From Cepaea nemoralis (taxonomy: Eukaryota > Mollusca > Gastropoda > Stylommatophora > Helicidae): a stretch of 64,000 nt of DNA. Position 1 is the stretch's first letter. Each line of letters opens with the position of its first letter. The notes under the pieces are model-generated. The model ran no database searches, had not been told where the DNA came from, and saw only the letters and a list, made by a program, of their open reading frames with translations. Positions 22,408-32,879 of the stretch are shown here, one piece after another. The stretch spans positions 124,001 through 188,000 of the forward strand of contig JACEFZ010028139.1 of assembly GCA_014155875.1 (NCBI GenBank). The letters run 5' to 3'. The translations under genes were made by a program, and so were the position numbers.

Positions 22408-23070
22408 TCAGCGCTTTTCTATGTGTATAATCAATATTATATGGTGTTTAAACCATGTGTTTCCAATTATCATATCATTAATATTTGCCCATTCTATTAG
22501 TTTCCCTCCTCTTTCATTTCTTGTACCTAAATCATAATTCCCCACCATAGTCTCCATTTTTCCCTTTCCTACTTTTGCATTAGAATCTCCCACTATTATT
22601 TTTATTTCTTGTGAGCCAGTTTGAGCTATCGTCATTTCTACTTCGCCGTAAAAATTGTGTATTTCTTCATCACTACTGCTTGTTGTTGGTGCATATACTT
22701 GAATATATTTATATCTGTTGGTTTGCCTTTGATTTTGACCATTATAACTGTCTGAAATACACCAGTATCCATTAATGTTTTTTTCATCAAATATTATTCC
22801 TACAGCTTTTTCACATGTATCCCCTCCAGAATAAATTATCGTGTGTTTGTCGGTTATAATTTTGCCAGATCCCTTCCATCTCATCTCACTTATGCTTAGT
22901 ATATTCATTTTCAAGCTTTCCATTTCTCTTAGGACATTGTTCAACTTTCCCAGCTCATTTAATGTCCTAACATTCCATGTTCCTACTCTAAATTTATTTA
23001 GTAAGGTTAGGATAATGAAAGGAAAGCATATACAACTATAAGAAGGAGATAATCGGTAATCTTTGGTCAT
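22408..23070 (-). pseudogene. RTE-like endonuclease domain
   Basis: A 220-codon open frame: FRVGTWNVRTLNELGKLNN at the fold start, ILSISEMRWKGSGK, YIQVYAPTTSSSDEE, IIVGDSNAKVGKGKME and WANINDMIIGNTWFKH. This is the exonuclease-endonuclease-phosphatase fold of RTE-type ORF2, with the usual GD.NA motif (GDSNA here). The frame ends shortly before the MITE. Confidence 0.88.
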
Positions 23071-24310
23071 TTAGTGAGAAGAGAAGCATTGAAAAACATT
23101 GTGATAACTTGAGAGATCAGTGCTAGAAGAGGCAGAGAGAATGATGCTGGAAGAACTGAGACGGTGGCTTGAATACCATCAGTAGATCAGTGCTAGAAGA
23201 GGCAGAGAGAATGATGCTGGAAGAACTGAGACGATGGCTTGAATACCATCAGTAGATCAGTGCTAGAAGAGGCAGAGAGAATGATGCTGGAAGAACTGAG
23301 ACGGTGGCTTGAATACCATCAGTAGATCAGTGCTAGAAGAGGCAGAGAGAATGATGCTGGAAGAACTGAGACGATGGCTTGAATACCATCAGTAGATCAG
23401 TGCTAGAAGAGGCAGAGAGAATGATGCTGGAAGAACTGAGACGATGGCTTGAATACCATCAGTAGATCAGTGCTAGAAGAGGCAGAGAGAATGATGCTGG
23501 AAGAACTGAGACGATGGCTTGAATACCATCGGTAGAGCAGTGCTAGAAGAGGCAGAGAGAATGATGCTGGAAGAACTGAGACGATGGCTTGAATACCATC
23601 GGTAGAGCAGTGCTAGAAGAGGCAGAGAGAATGATGCTGGAAGAACTGAGACGGTGGCTTGAATACCATCGGTAGATCAGTGCTAGAAGAGGCAGAGAGA
23701 ATGATGCTGGAAGAACTGAGACGATGGCTTGAATACCATCGGTAGAGCAGTGCTAGAAGAGGCAGAGAGAATGATGCTGGAAGAACTGAGACGATGGCTT
23801 GAATACCATCAGTAGATCAGTGCTAGAAGAGGCAGAGAGAATGATGCTGGAAGAACTGAGACGATGGCTTGAATACCATCAGTAGATCAGTGCTAGAAGA
23901 GGCAGAGAGAATGATGCTGGAAGAACTGAGACGATGGCTTGAATACCATCAGTAGAGCAGTGCTAGAAGAGGCAGAGAGAATGATGCTGGAAGAACTGAG
24001 ACGATGGCTTGAATACCATCAGTAGATCAGTGCTAGAAGAGGCAGAGAGAATGATGCTGGAAGAACTGAGACGGTGGCTTGAATACCATCTGTAGATCAG
24101 TGCTAGAAGAGGCAGAGAGAATGATGCTGGAAGAACTGAGACGATGGCTTGAATACCATCAGTAGATCAGTGCTAGAAGAGGCAGAGAGAATGATGCTGG
24201 AAGAACTGAGACGATGGCTTGAATACCATCAGTAGAGCTGATACAAGGACGATTATCTGTGAAGATGCATTAACACCCACGCCAGTTGACAGGTCACCTG
24301 ATGATGATTA
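23055..24310 (+). mobile_element. RTE-like LINE 3' end containing a 70-bp array
   Basis: Plus-strand translation outside the array reads FGHLVRREALKNIVIT, then EISARRGREN, then after the array VELIQGRLSVKMH, HPRQLTGHLMM. It ends in CACCTGATGATGATT. This is the same C-terminal tail as family C elsewhere, in the opposite orientation to the neighbouring LINE at 20285-23070. Confidence 0.8.
23115..24236. repeat. 70-bp tandem array, about 16 copies
   Basis: Unit contains GATCAGTGCTAGAAGAGGC, AGAGAATGATGCTGG and TTGAATACCATC. Copies differ at few sites (ACGGTGG/ACGATGG, AGTAGATC/GGTAGAGC), so the array is young. The unit is a piece of LINE ORF2 C-terminal coding sequence. Confidence 0.95.
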
Positions 24311-24940
24311 TTCCTATGCTGATTTGATTTTCAGTTTCTATTTGACTCTATTCGGTCAAATTCACTGAATTAAACCTAGTGACTTTGTTTTAAAATTAGG
24401 GAACATGAAATATGAATGTGTAACTCTGTGGAAATATAGGAAAACAGATTAACACTTGTATCTAGCAGGAACAACAAAAATTTTACAGGAAATTACAACA
24501 TAGAATAACCAACATACTGTACAAATAAAAACAATAACATAAATAATACACTTGTAACTTTATTCTTTAAAAGCACATGGTTAATGTATGTTCTAGCCCT
24601 CTCAGATAAGGATAAAAATCTAGGAGGGCCTGCCATGGACCTGCTTACATTAAAACTCTCTTGGTTAGAAATAAAAAATAGTACACCGACAGGCTGTTGC
24701 AGAAACTCAATTTTATAATGAGAAAGTATACCCACAAGAGAATGTTTCTGGCAGGTGTAATTCTGAGATATACTCAGATGGAAATCTCTGCCAGTGCAAT
24801 GATGTACGAGCACTGTGCTGAGATTCTCCTGGTGTGATCTGTGGGAGGAGACTAGAGCCCTGACAGTGGACAATGACAGTGAACCTTGATCAAACACACA
24901 CACTGCTAGATGTTCTATTGTGTTGCTCTTGTTACTATCA
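24311..24940. other. Intron, nothing recognised
   Basis: AT-rich unique-looking sequence; the 168-codon minus-strand open frame (24493-24999) has no recognisable domain. Confidence 0.4.
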
Positions 24941-24954
24941 TACAGACAATGTCT

Positions 24955-25160
24955 GGAGGTGTAATGGGTATATGGTGCTAGCCTCATATTTGTATACAAC
25001 GTATTGTTTATTATTCTCGAAGGGTGATGCGGTCAAAATACCCGGCTGTCTTTACTTCTCATAAAATGTCCTGGTACCTATTGAATGATGGGGATGTGAA
25101 CATGTGACCACAGGGTTGGAATGTTAGCCTGCTAGCCACTGTGCTACCCAGCTTTCCTCT
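24955..25160 (-). repeat. tRNA-derived SINE, family T1 relative
   Basis: On the minus strand, GGGTAGCACAGTGGCTAGCA is A-box-like, and ACATGTTCACATCCCC lies where a B box would be. A related but more diverged stretch lies at 11085-11310. Confidence 0.5.
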
Positions 25161-25384
25161 TGTTACTACAGTCACAGATAGTTACGGCTATAAATCATAT
25201 ATCACTGATAACTACATGTGTCTATGAGAACCAAGTTAATTTTTTCTCCAGGTTTTTTTTTCATTGATACAAATTTGTAGGTCTCTCCTGAAGTTACATT
25301 TAATTTGTATATTATTCCGCTCATTAATTGCTGTTGCTCTGTCGTTTTTACCACAGTAAAATTGAGTGAGTTGAATTGTTTCAG

Positions 25385-25530
25385 ATGAAGGTCAGGGAGA
25401 GTCGGCTGTACCGGCATCTAATAATGAGATGAATGTAACCATTGAGGATGTCACACATGACCCTGCAGCTCAGGCCAATCTGGAAATGTCCAGCGAACAT
25501 CATATAGTAGAACCAAGTGTTGAAAGCCAG
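25385..25530 (+). CDS. HUWE1: HUWE1 exon 11 of window: acidic/polar segment
   Basis: Acceptor TTGTTTCAG before 25385, donor GCCAG|GTACAT after 25530. Phase 1 in, phase 0 out. Encodes DEGQGESAVPAS, EDVTHDP and a Glu/Ser-rich end, ..SVESQ. It corresponds to the human stretch between the LETLSR block and VENELEDLIDELLERDGG. Identity is low but frame and context fit. The donor sequence is copied several times just downstream (see the repeat at 25514-25670). Confidence 0.85.
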
Positions 25531-25670
25531 GTACATGTTTATGTGTTGAAAGCCAGGTACATATTGATGTCTTGAAAGCCAATTACATGATGATTTGTAC
25601 ATTTTGATGTGTGTGCTGAGAGCCACGTACATGTTGATGTGTGTGCTGAAAGCCACGTACATGTTCGTGT
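25514..25670. repeat. Imperfect repeats of the exon 11 donor site
   Basis: GTTGAAAGCCAGGTACAT spans the exon 11/intron junction and recurs at about 25546-25563. Weaker copies follow (CTTGAAAGCCAATTACAT, GCTGAGAGCCACGTACAT, GCTGAAAGCCACGTACAT). Unit length is about 30-35 bases. Confidence 0.85.
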
Positions 25671-25769
25671 GTTGATCAGTCATCATAACGCAAGCTGTCA
25701 TTCCAAGACTGACATTGATACTAGGATATGTCACTGAGTGTTTTGTTAAGATCACATCAGACCAGTTGC

Positions 25770-26205
25770 CATCTTCACATCAAAGGTTGGCTGCATTGGC
25801 TCTCCAGCATTCTCTGTCACTTACTTGATGGTGCAGAGTGACAGTTCCTTTCTTGTCTATCTCTGTCTTGTCTATCTCTGTGTGCTGTTCTCCCTCTTAA
25901 TTTGTCTCCTTGAATGTTCGCTTTCTGTCTTTTCCTCCTTTATAGTTTGTCTTATTATATGCCAAAATATATTTGTCTAATTGTGATCTTGACAGTCCTA
26001 ATGTTTTGAACTTCTTGTTTTTCCGTGATATTACATATCCACATTTAGGAGCTCTTAATTCTTTCCACCTCAACTTATTCACAGTTCATGTCTCAGCACC
26101 ATGTAATAATCAAGAGTCATTATCTTGTAGAACATTGTTCTCATCACAGCCCTCTGAACAGTTTCTCAATCTCTGGTCATTTCTCCTGCTGCATGCACCA
26201 TTATG
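25770..26205 (-). mobile_element. Degraded LINE ORF2 fragment
   Basis: Minus strand encodes LRWKELRAPKCGYVISRKNK and SQLDKYILAYNKTNYKGGKD, with stops around it. The style matches the C-terminal region of LINE polyproteins, but no catalytic motif is present. Confidence 0.45.
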
Positions 26206-26218
26206 CTGAAGGTGTCCT

Positions 26219-26402
26219 GTGTCCATCATTGCACTGGTCCAGCCCTGCCTCTTGCCCCAGGACACACACCTGACATCAGTGTGTCCATCATTGCACTGAT
26301 CCAGCCCTGCCTCTTGCCCCAGGACACACACCTGACATCAGTGTGTCCATCATTGCACTGATCCAGCCCTGCCGCTTGCTCCAGGACACACACCTGACAT
26401 CA
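26219..26402. repeat. 62-bp minisatellite, 3 copies
   Basis: Unit starts GTGTCCATCATTGCACTG and contains CCAGGACACACACCTGACAT; copies at 26219, 26281 and 26343 are nearly identical. Confidence 0.92.
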
Positions 26403-26767
26403 CTGTTCTGTCTAAGCCACTGTGATGTTTATTAGCACCAACATATTTTATGTTTCCAAGACAACGGTACTGTTTATGAGCCATACCAATACAACATGAT
26501 GGGGAGTACATCATATTTAATTACCTTTTTGTAAATTAAAAAAAATGTCCAGGTTATTTCTTTTTCAGAATGTGTTCACATGTTGAACATTTCAATATTT
26601 GAATGTTTTATGTCGAGCTATTGCACCATAGTTATTTACCATACTTTTCTGTGACAGCCTAACACATGCATGCTAGTGCAGACGTTTGATCAGGTTTGTA
26701 GTAGTCCATGCTAGTGATTTAACAATATTCTTGTGTTGTATTGTATTGGTCATTGATGTTATTACAG

Positions 26768-26864
26768 GTGGAGGAGTTGGATAGTGTGCTGACTCAGATG
26801 CTTCAGACTGAAGCTGGGGGCGATCCAGAGGACCAGGTTGTATCTGAGATGACTATTTCACAAG
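26768..26864 (+). CDS. HUWE1: HUWE1 exon 12 of window
   Basis: Acceptor TATTACAG before 26768, donor CAAG|GTAAAG after 26864; phase 0 in, phase 1 out. Encodes VEELDSVLTQMLQTEAGGDP and VVSEMTISQ. Human has VENELEDLIDELLERDGG and TIIVS in the same position, a short amphipathic helix inside the disordered acidic region. Confidence 0.88.
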
Positions 26865-27427
26865 GTAAAGTCTATGCCACATCTAGGCAAGAATGTTAAA
26901 TCCATCCTACACAAGCTAAATGAAAACACTTGAGCATTATTTTCAGTAAATAGATATTAGGCACCAGTGTAGTCTCATTATTGTCCTCCTGGTGGTCTGG
27001 TTTGGCCATACCTAACAATGGCCCTGTCAGGGAGATGCAGAAAATGTATGCTGAACAGAATCAAGGAGGCACTCAACAATGTGGACAGACTGGAATGAGA
27101 TCTGAAGGAACTGAATATCCTAGACACCAGCGTCATCATTGAGGATAAACCTTGAAGCAGACTGTGCTTGCAATGAGTCTTACCAGCTTGGGAGGCTGAA
27201 ATAAGTGGTGTGAAATTATTGACAAGTTAGTTCAAGGTCAAAGTTTGCCAGTGGCACTACATGATAATATTTATCATTGCATGTTGCAATAAAAGATGCT
27301 ACTGTTTATTCCATGTAGTTGATGATTAATACTTTATGTTCCTGTAGTAGCACTGTAATGTTAAGTAGTTTCCTCTTTCCTGCATAATTATTCTTCTGTG
27401 CTGCATGTGTATTCATTATCATTAACA

Positions 27428-27790
27428 GAAGAAAAGATGGAGGTCAAGAGTGTATGGATGTTCTGTTTAGGGCATGCAGGTATACAAGGACATGAACAGG
27501 GTGATAGACTGGCTGCTGTTGGCCCCTGTGGGCGGTGAGTTACATAATGACAAGATTAGTGTGGTGAAGTCTCCTGGGTTTGAGTGGAGAGTGCAGTTAC
27601 AACAAAGGAGCCACATTTGAAGACTGGAAAAGTCTGGATGACACACAGTTCAGATGGACAGTTGATTAGGCTGCCACTGGAACAATCAGCCTGGGAACTC
27701 TACCTTGGCTACTGAAGCAGGGATAGAGCACATGTGGGGATGGCATGAGTGCAGTCATGTTGATTCTGGATGGTATATTTCACAATTTAA
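27428..27790 (+). pseudogene. LINE RNase H-tail fragment
   Basis: Plus strand reads VKSVWMFCLGHAGIQGHEQG and DRLAAVGPCG, matching the GHAG..GNE.AD.LA end of a LINE-type RNase H. A separate frame then reads AATGTISLGTLPWLL, the ATGT(V/I)S..TL.WLL box that often follows it. Stops and frameshifts throughout. It is a different family from the LINE at 1951-6925. Confidence 0.6.
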
Positions 27791-27799
27791 GTTCCAAGT

Positions 27800-28130
27800 T
27801 ATCCAGTCATGTTATCCAAGTTATCCACTCTTTCGTCTCAGCTAATGTTTTCAGCTCTGCACAAGTTTGAACTCCAATGTCCCTGCATGCCTGTGTGATG
27901 TAATTCTTAGGCATTCTGTTTCTTTTTTATCTTGGATTTTCCTCCTGCTATTTTCAGTGGTTGACTTCTCTAATGTATTGTGACCATAACGGATTACTTT
28001 TTTGTGTATTTTTCATCAATCTGTGTGATCTTTGTTTTCCAGAATTTGTTCATGTAATTTATTTTCTGTCGCAGCTATTGTTTACATCAGCATGTCCTAA
28101 TAGCTTCTAAAGTCTTTTAATCTTATTTTG
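27800..28130 (-). mobile_element. LINE C-terminal tail fragment
   Basis: Minus-strand sequence contains an Arg/Lys-rich start, then NYITQACRDIGVQTCAELK and ETKEWIT, resembling the .R.LRD.I..DL...G..WE..ELA..R..WR tails of LINE ORF2. Stops are present. Confidence 0.4.
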
Positions 28131-28149
28131 TTAGTCTGATATTCAGAGG

Positions 28150-28295
28150 GTTCTCGCCGCGTTGGTAACTTAACAGGATAAGTGAGCCGGCCGCTCAGAA
28201 AGCAATGGCAAACTACTGAGCATAATCGTGCCAAGAAATCAACAACAGCGGTAAAATGCTGGTGTTGACAGCGATGTCCTGTAAAGGAATTGCGG
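28150..28295 (+). repeat. tRNA-derived SINE, family M core
   Basis: Contains GCCGGCCGCTCAGAAAGCAATGGCAAACTACTGAG split by one or two changes, and the tail GACAGCGATGTCCTGTAAAG. Same core as the SINE interrupted by the big LINE. Confidence 0.75.
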
Positions 28296-28467
28296 GGAAA
28301 AAAAATAATAATGATGTTCAGAGTCGGTTGATATTGAAGTTAGCTTTGTGATCATTCTTTTCTTTTAGCCAGAAAGTTGCTGATTATTTCTTGTGGTTTG
28401 CGATTATTATTACAACTGCAGAATTGTACAACAGATATCACCTGTTTGTGTATGTTACATTCATCAG

Positions 28468-28608
28468 AGCCCACTGTTGGTGATGAGGACAATGAGATAC
28501 TAATTGATGTTGAGGTGGAAGGTGATGATGATGATTATGAAGCCCATGATTCACAGATGGTCACTCAGGTGCTCTCTGACGAGGATGATGAAGCAGATGA
28601 CCACAGAG
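28468..28608 (+). CDS. HUWE1: HUWE1 exon 13 of window: acidic region
   Basis: Acceptor CATTCATCAG before 28468, donor AGAG|GTGAGA after 28608; phase 1 in and out. Encodes EPTVGDEDNEILIDVEVEGD, a DDDDY run, SQMVTQVL and a final SDEDDEADD. Start of the long Asp/Glu tract of HUWE1, which precedes its central conserved block. The open frame extends upstream of the acceptor, but phase and the weak upstream sequence support the chosen start. Confidence 0.88.
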
Positions 28609-28734
28609 GTGAGAATAAAATAATGTTCTACTTAGACTTGCCATTTTCTGTCTCGCAGAGTGCCTTGTCTCTGATTTTGTATTCGTTCTATCACATTTCA
28701 GTTAATTGTATTTATCATCATCATCTTCATATAC

Positions 28735-29820
28735 CATGCCAGTAAGTGTGGGTGGCCATGTTTTGCCATCTCACTCGTTCACCAGAGTCGTGGATCAGCA
28801 TAGCATTCCAGCCTCAACCATACAACGTGGCCAAGTCATTCAGGTATTTACTTCTCTGCCCTTCCCTTGCTCTATTCTCCTCGAGCTTGCCAGTTGTCAT
28901 GAAGTTCTCCAATTTATTTCTTCTCATAACATGACCGACTACGTCTAATTTCTCTAATAAGTGTACGGTTTTCATTTGTTTCTTGTAGGACTTGGTTATT
29001 GGTTTTTCTGTCTGTCCATGGTATTCTTTGCATTTTCCTCAGAAACCACATTTCCACAGCCATCAGATATTTTCATCTTGTCTGTTCATTGTCCACGCTT
29101 CACATCCATACAAAAGCATAGGTTCTATATAGTACCCATCACTCTTTTTCTCGTTGCAAATGGCATCTTTTTATTGGTCAGTATATCTTTTACCTTGCAA
29201 AAGGCTGACTTCGCCATGACGATTCTTGTTCTATCTCAAGGCATCTCCCATCAGATGTTATGACTGTTCCGAGATAATTGTACCGATTCACTTGTTTGAG
29301 AATATTCTCATTTACTTGTATATTACATTGTGGTATTTCCTTCTTCTTAGTGACGACCAAAATCTGTGTCTTCTTACAATTTAATTCTAACCCAAGTTCA
29401 CTGTACGCAACTATCACATCTACTAAATGTTGTGGATCCTGCTCATCGTCTGCAATCAGTACCGTATCATCTGCTTATCTAATGTTATTGATAGGTCCCC
29501 CAATATCGTCAACATTTATGAAAATATTTTCACTGTACAGGGAAAAAAGATCCGGAGACATTACACATCTCTTAATAGGCTGATATTGACCTATTTCATT
29601 ATCAATTTTTATGACAGCTTGTTGTTTTCAATATATGGTCTTAATGAGTCTAATGTCTTTCTCATCAATTTGTAAATCTGCAAGCATCTCCATCATGTTG
29701 ACATGTCTTACTTTATCGAAAGCCTTTGTGTTTATAGAAATAAATTGTTTATTGTGTTCGGAGCTTATTGAGCATGTATAGATGTTTTTGGAGATATTAG
29801 AACACAACAATGCCATAAAT
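28735..29820 (-). mobile_element. LINE fragment, family B, with RT pieces
   Basis: Minus strand from 29816: INTKAFDKVRHVNMMEML (RT motif A region, F-D). Then near 29440-29490 an ADDTVLIADDE block (motif C) whose expected Tyr codon is a stop (TAA). Then LELNCKKTQILV and NRYNYLGTVITSDGR (thumb), and finally the C-terminal tail shared with 14261-14509. Clearly dead; 5' truncated inside RT. Confidence 0.85.
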
Positions 29821-29869
29821 TGTTGCTGAAATGGATACTAATTAAGGGCATTTAAAATTACACTTTTAG

Positions 29870-29988
29870 ATCATGACAACCAAGATGATGTTTCTGCTGA
29901 TGAAGATTATGATGAAGCTGATCAAGAAGAGATTGGAGAAGACGATGAGGAGGATGATGAAGAGGATGAAGATGATGATGATGAGGAT
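29870..29988 (+). CDS. HUWE1: HUWE1 exon 14 of window: poly-acidic tract
   Basis: Acceptor CACTTTTAG before 29870; donor GAT|GTAGGT after 29988. Phase 1 in, phase 0 out. Almost all Asp and Glu after DHDNQDDVSA, matching the human EEEEEDEEDDQEDDEGEE tract. A second GT four bases on (29993) would leave the wrong phase for exon 15, so the first GT of GTAGGT is chosen. Confidence 0.9.
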
Positions 29989-30930
29989 GTAGGTAACAGT
30001 TGTCATGTAATTGTAATTGCTACAGATATAGTTTTTATATTATTTTAAGTGCAGTCTTCTCATTAATAGTGTTTTGTCAAAGACAGTAACAAATGTTTCT
30101 TCTGAGTAATATTCTGAACTGGGTGAAATAGAATATCAAAGTCAATAACAAATGTCTAACAGTGGGCCAAAGCACAGTCAGATATAAACATATTTGGCTA
30201 TCAGATGAATAACATATTGGCAAATGTAGTGAGCACTTTGTAGGCAGTGACTAGGCTGACTGTAGGAGAGAATCATCTTGTATACAGCACACACAAGGTC
30301 CAAAAAGCTCTTCCCAAATCTGGCACTATAGGACACGACATGGACAACGCTGATAGGATGAAGTAGGACATTGTGTTCTGTATTAATTGCAACAATGTGA
30401 GGTAGCAGACGGTGGTCTTGTTTCTGTGATACTGTTAGCGGCCATTGATGTGAAACTGCTTGAAGCATTTCTTGAGAAACAATTTCAGTAAGACCACATC
30501 AGTCTTCTCACAGATTGTCTACATCTGACCATGACTGCTCTCACTCCAGCTGTTGTTTAGAGACTTGAATATGTTTTCTGTTGAAATCAGCACATTGTCT
30601 TGCTAACCTGCTGCTGCTGCTGGTCCATTGTTTCCCAAGACCACATCGTCATCGGTCAGTCCCAGATTCAGTTCTGAGGTGGCTGATCATACCAGCTGGA
30701 GCCTGAACACTTCTGTTACAGTGAGGGTAGAGGAGTGTGGACTTTCTGTTCAGACACACATAAGAGTGGCTATTACTGACTACCATCAAACATTCGTTAA
30801 TGATCAGAGCCAGGACTGAGTTTTTCTCTCTATGATAATGTTTGCATCTTCTGGTTTATTAGTGCTATGACCTGTTATATGTCTTATCATTTGCCCCACA
30901 CTGTTGTTCTCATGCTTGTGTACTTGACAG
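29989..30930. other. Intron, nothing recognised
   Basis: AT-rich; several short open frames on both strands, none with known motifs. Confidence 0.4.
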
Positions 30931-31027
30931 GCCTCGGACCTCGATGGAGAAGGTGATGACTACCAGGAGATCAGACCTCCTTTTGACTCTGATGATATGA
31001 TATTTCATATGGAGGACTTCCCCACAG
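30931..31027 (+). CDS. HUWE1: HUWE1 exon 15 of window
   Basis: Acceptor TACTTGACAG before 30931, donor CACAG|GTGGTG after 31027; phase 0 in, phase 1 out. Encodes ASDLDGEGDDYQEIRPP, FDSDDMIFHMEDF. Human reads MELDEDYPDMNASP and DREDDLIIEFDNMF. The hydrophobic-acidic DDMIFHMEDF motif marks the end of the acidic tract. Confidence 0.9.
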
Positions 31028-31442
31028 GTGGTGAGATGACATTTGTATATCAGCCTGCCACTTCTGTGGTGTCTCCTGTCTTCTTCTGAATCTTCTACAA
31101 GACCTGTTGCTGAAACCACTTTTATTTACTATGTGAATCTGAATTGACTATTATTGTTAGATAACATTGTGCTTGTTAATCCATGTAATGTGTGTTTCAT
31201 TTCTCTCTTTTTAAAAATTTAATGGGTAGCTTTCCCATAATGTTTACAGAAGTGGGAAAACAATAGCATTTTTGTTGTTGGCAGAAACATTCAGGGAGAA
31301 AGCATTTGTTAACATGATGATATTATGTATAATGAGTTTTAAAGCTGAGAAATGAAATGTTGACATGATATCATAACCACATGATATAATGAGGCAAATA
31401 GTTTCTTGTTTGGTTATCACAATAACCGGAAATGTTTGGCAG

Positions 31443-31538
31443 GTGGAGGGCAGCATATAATATTTAATGACACCAGTCAGATCCAGACCTACCAGCTCCC
31501 TGTGCAGTTACATGACAGTGATACTGGAAATGATGCAT
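31443..31538 (+). CDS. HUWE1: HUWE1 exon 16 of window (lineage-variable)
   Basis: Acceptor TTTGGCAG before 31443, donor GCAT|GTAGGT after 31538; phase 1 in and out. Encodes GGGQHIIFNDTSQIQTY and QLPVQLHDSDTGNDA. I recall no close human counterpart, so it may be a lineage-specific or alternative exon. It is kept because it is open, has splice sites, and its phases match both neighbours. A second donor lies 4 bases downstream and would break the frame into exon 17. Confidence 0.75.
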
Positions 31539-32129
31539 GTAGGTAACTCAGACCTGTATTGTTGTGTTCATCAAGTGTGTTGGCATGTCACGAGTATGAC
31601 TGTTGAGCATATACATGTGCATCACCTCTGCCATTTGTACCTCTGGTCGACATCTCTGTTTGATTGAAGGATCTCTTCTTGTTTCTGTGTTGCTTCCATC
31701 TCCAAATATGTTCACAGCAATCTGCCACATGGCAACATACAATCATCATTTTGTTTTCATTTTCAAGAATTATATGCAGTTACTGTCTGTCTATGTCATA
31801 TGTAACCGTTAGGGGCTGAAGATGTCTCTCATCTGTATGTTCTGATATTGATAGGACTGTCTGTAGGCCTTTTGTGCACTCATTTAAAATGTCAGCCCTG
31901 GTGTCTACATAGTGCATGATTCATTGTACCTATATAAAATAAACTGTCCCTAAAATAAAAAGGGCACACTTGTAGCTATTGAAACGTTCAATGACGGGAA
32001 ACCAGTGTTTGGGGCTGATATTGTAAGACAGTGACGGGAGGGCTGCTGTATGAATGCAGTTTCCCCAATCCTGCATACCTGTTTCAAAATCAGCCACAGG
32101 CAGTGTGGCAGCAGAACGCTTTGTGTTCA

Positions 32130-32262
32130 GATATTCACATTGATACGAGGTCAGCTGTTCAGAAAGCAATGGTAAACTACTGAGTGTACAATTAGCTAGA
32201 CAATCACAAACAGCCCAGAAATGCTAGGGTTGATTACGAAGTCCAGTAAGGGACAGGCAACT
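32130..32262 (+). repeat. tRNA-derived SINE, family M core
   Basis: Contains CAGAAAGCAATGGTAAACTAC and a tail with GATTACGAAGTCCAGTAAG. Older than the copy at 28150. Confidence 0.6.
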
Positions 32263-32723
32263 AACTTTTAGTGATGCAAAACTGGTATTTGATGTAAAAG
32301 CAGCCTCGTGACTCAGTGTAGAAATGTAGAAAGCCATTCTTAGTTCACTTCATGTCTACAGTGGGCCGGTTGTGGTAACATTTAATGTTTATTTCTCTGT
32401 GTGTAATTGTGTGCAGTTGAAGGCAAAGATTATCTAATGAATCCTAGTTTGTATGTCTCTCATACTTCATTGTACTCACATGTCACCTGCTGCACTCATC
32501 ACTGTACTAGAACCTCAGAAAGATTGCAGGAAGAAGGCTTTGGTGTTGTGGGGATTTTCCCCCTGAGAGGAGAATAAGGGTTGCATTCATAATTGTTAGT
32601 TTATATTGTTCAAGATGTAATCAGAGGTGGAAACTACCAGTGGCTGAAAAATAGAAATGGACAAATAAAAAAAAATCCTATACATTTAGAGGTCCCATGT
32701 TTGTCAATGGCAGATGGGTATTT

Positions 32724-32866
32724 CTTCTTCTTCTGCGTTCATCAGGATTTTTTTTTCCGGATGTGACTGCGTTGTGCCTGTTTACAGCAGAGCTGCGTTC
32801 TTGCGCCATTAGGCCGACACATCCGACTTCTGCGGGCATTTGTTGACCGGGTTAACCTTCCTGGGG
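32724..32866 (-). mobile_element. LINE-tail SINE, family A, with TSD
   Basis: 143 bases, minus orientation (GAAGAAGAAG tail at 32724). Flanked by AGATGGGTATTT at 32712-32723 and 32867-32878. Its 5' end (AGGAAGGTTAACCCGGTCAA) is the same as in the other copies. Confidence 0.9.
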
Positions 32867-32879
32867 AGATGGGTATTTA

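Larger units (their letters stand above)
20285..23070 (-). mobile_element. RTE-like LINE (family C), internally deleted, interrupted by MITE
   Basis: Minus strand, from 23070: endonuclease frame with RVGTWNVRTLNELGKL, SEMRWKGSG, IIVGDSNAKVG and NQIDYIITKR. It is then broken by the MITE (21663-22348). After that come PGADCNGDHVPLCGQ and KTGKILLEEGAIMKRWN..ELY with TAGADGITIEEL (start of RT). Near 20730-20830 the coding goes from a PKRPGAIEC..HVTKPI-like block straight to a C-terminal RT block; the palm with the FADD/YADD motif is missing. It ends at 20285 with the GATGATG-type tail. Confidence 0.85.

Noticed and set aside
23115..24236. CRISPR-like array
   Set aside because: Repeats are directly contiguous with no unique spacers, the unit is LINE coding sequence and the genome is eukaryotic.
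29989..29992. Exon 14 ending at the second GT of GTAGGT
   Set aside because: It would leave phase 1 while exon 15 needs phase 0 to give the conserved DDMIF segment.
30178..30468. Minus-strand ORF in intron 14
   Set aside because: No recognisable domain, no splice or promoter support; chance length.
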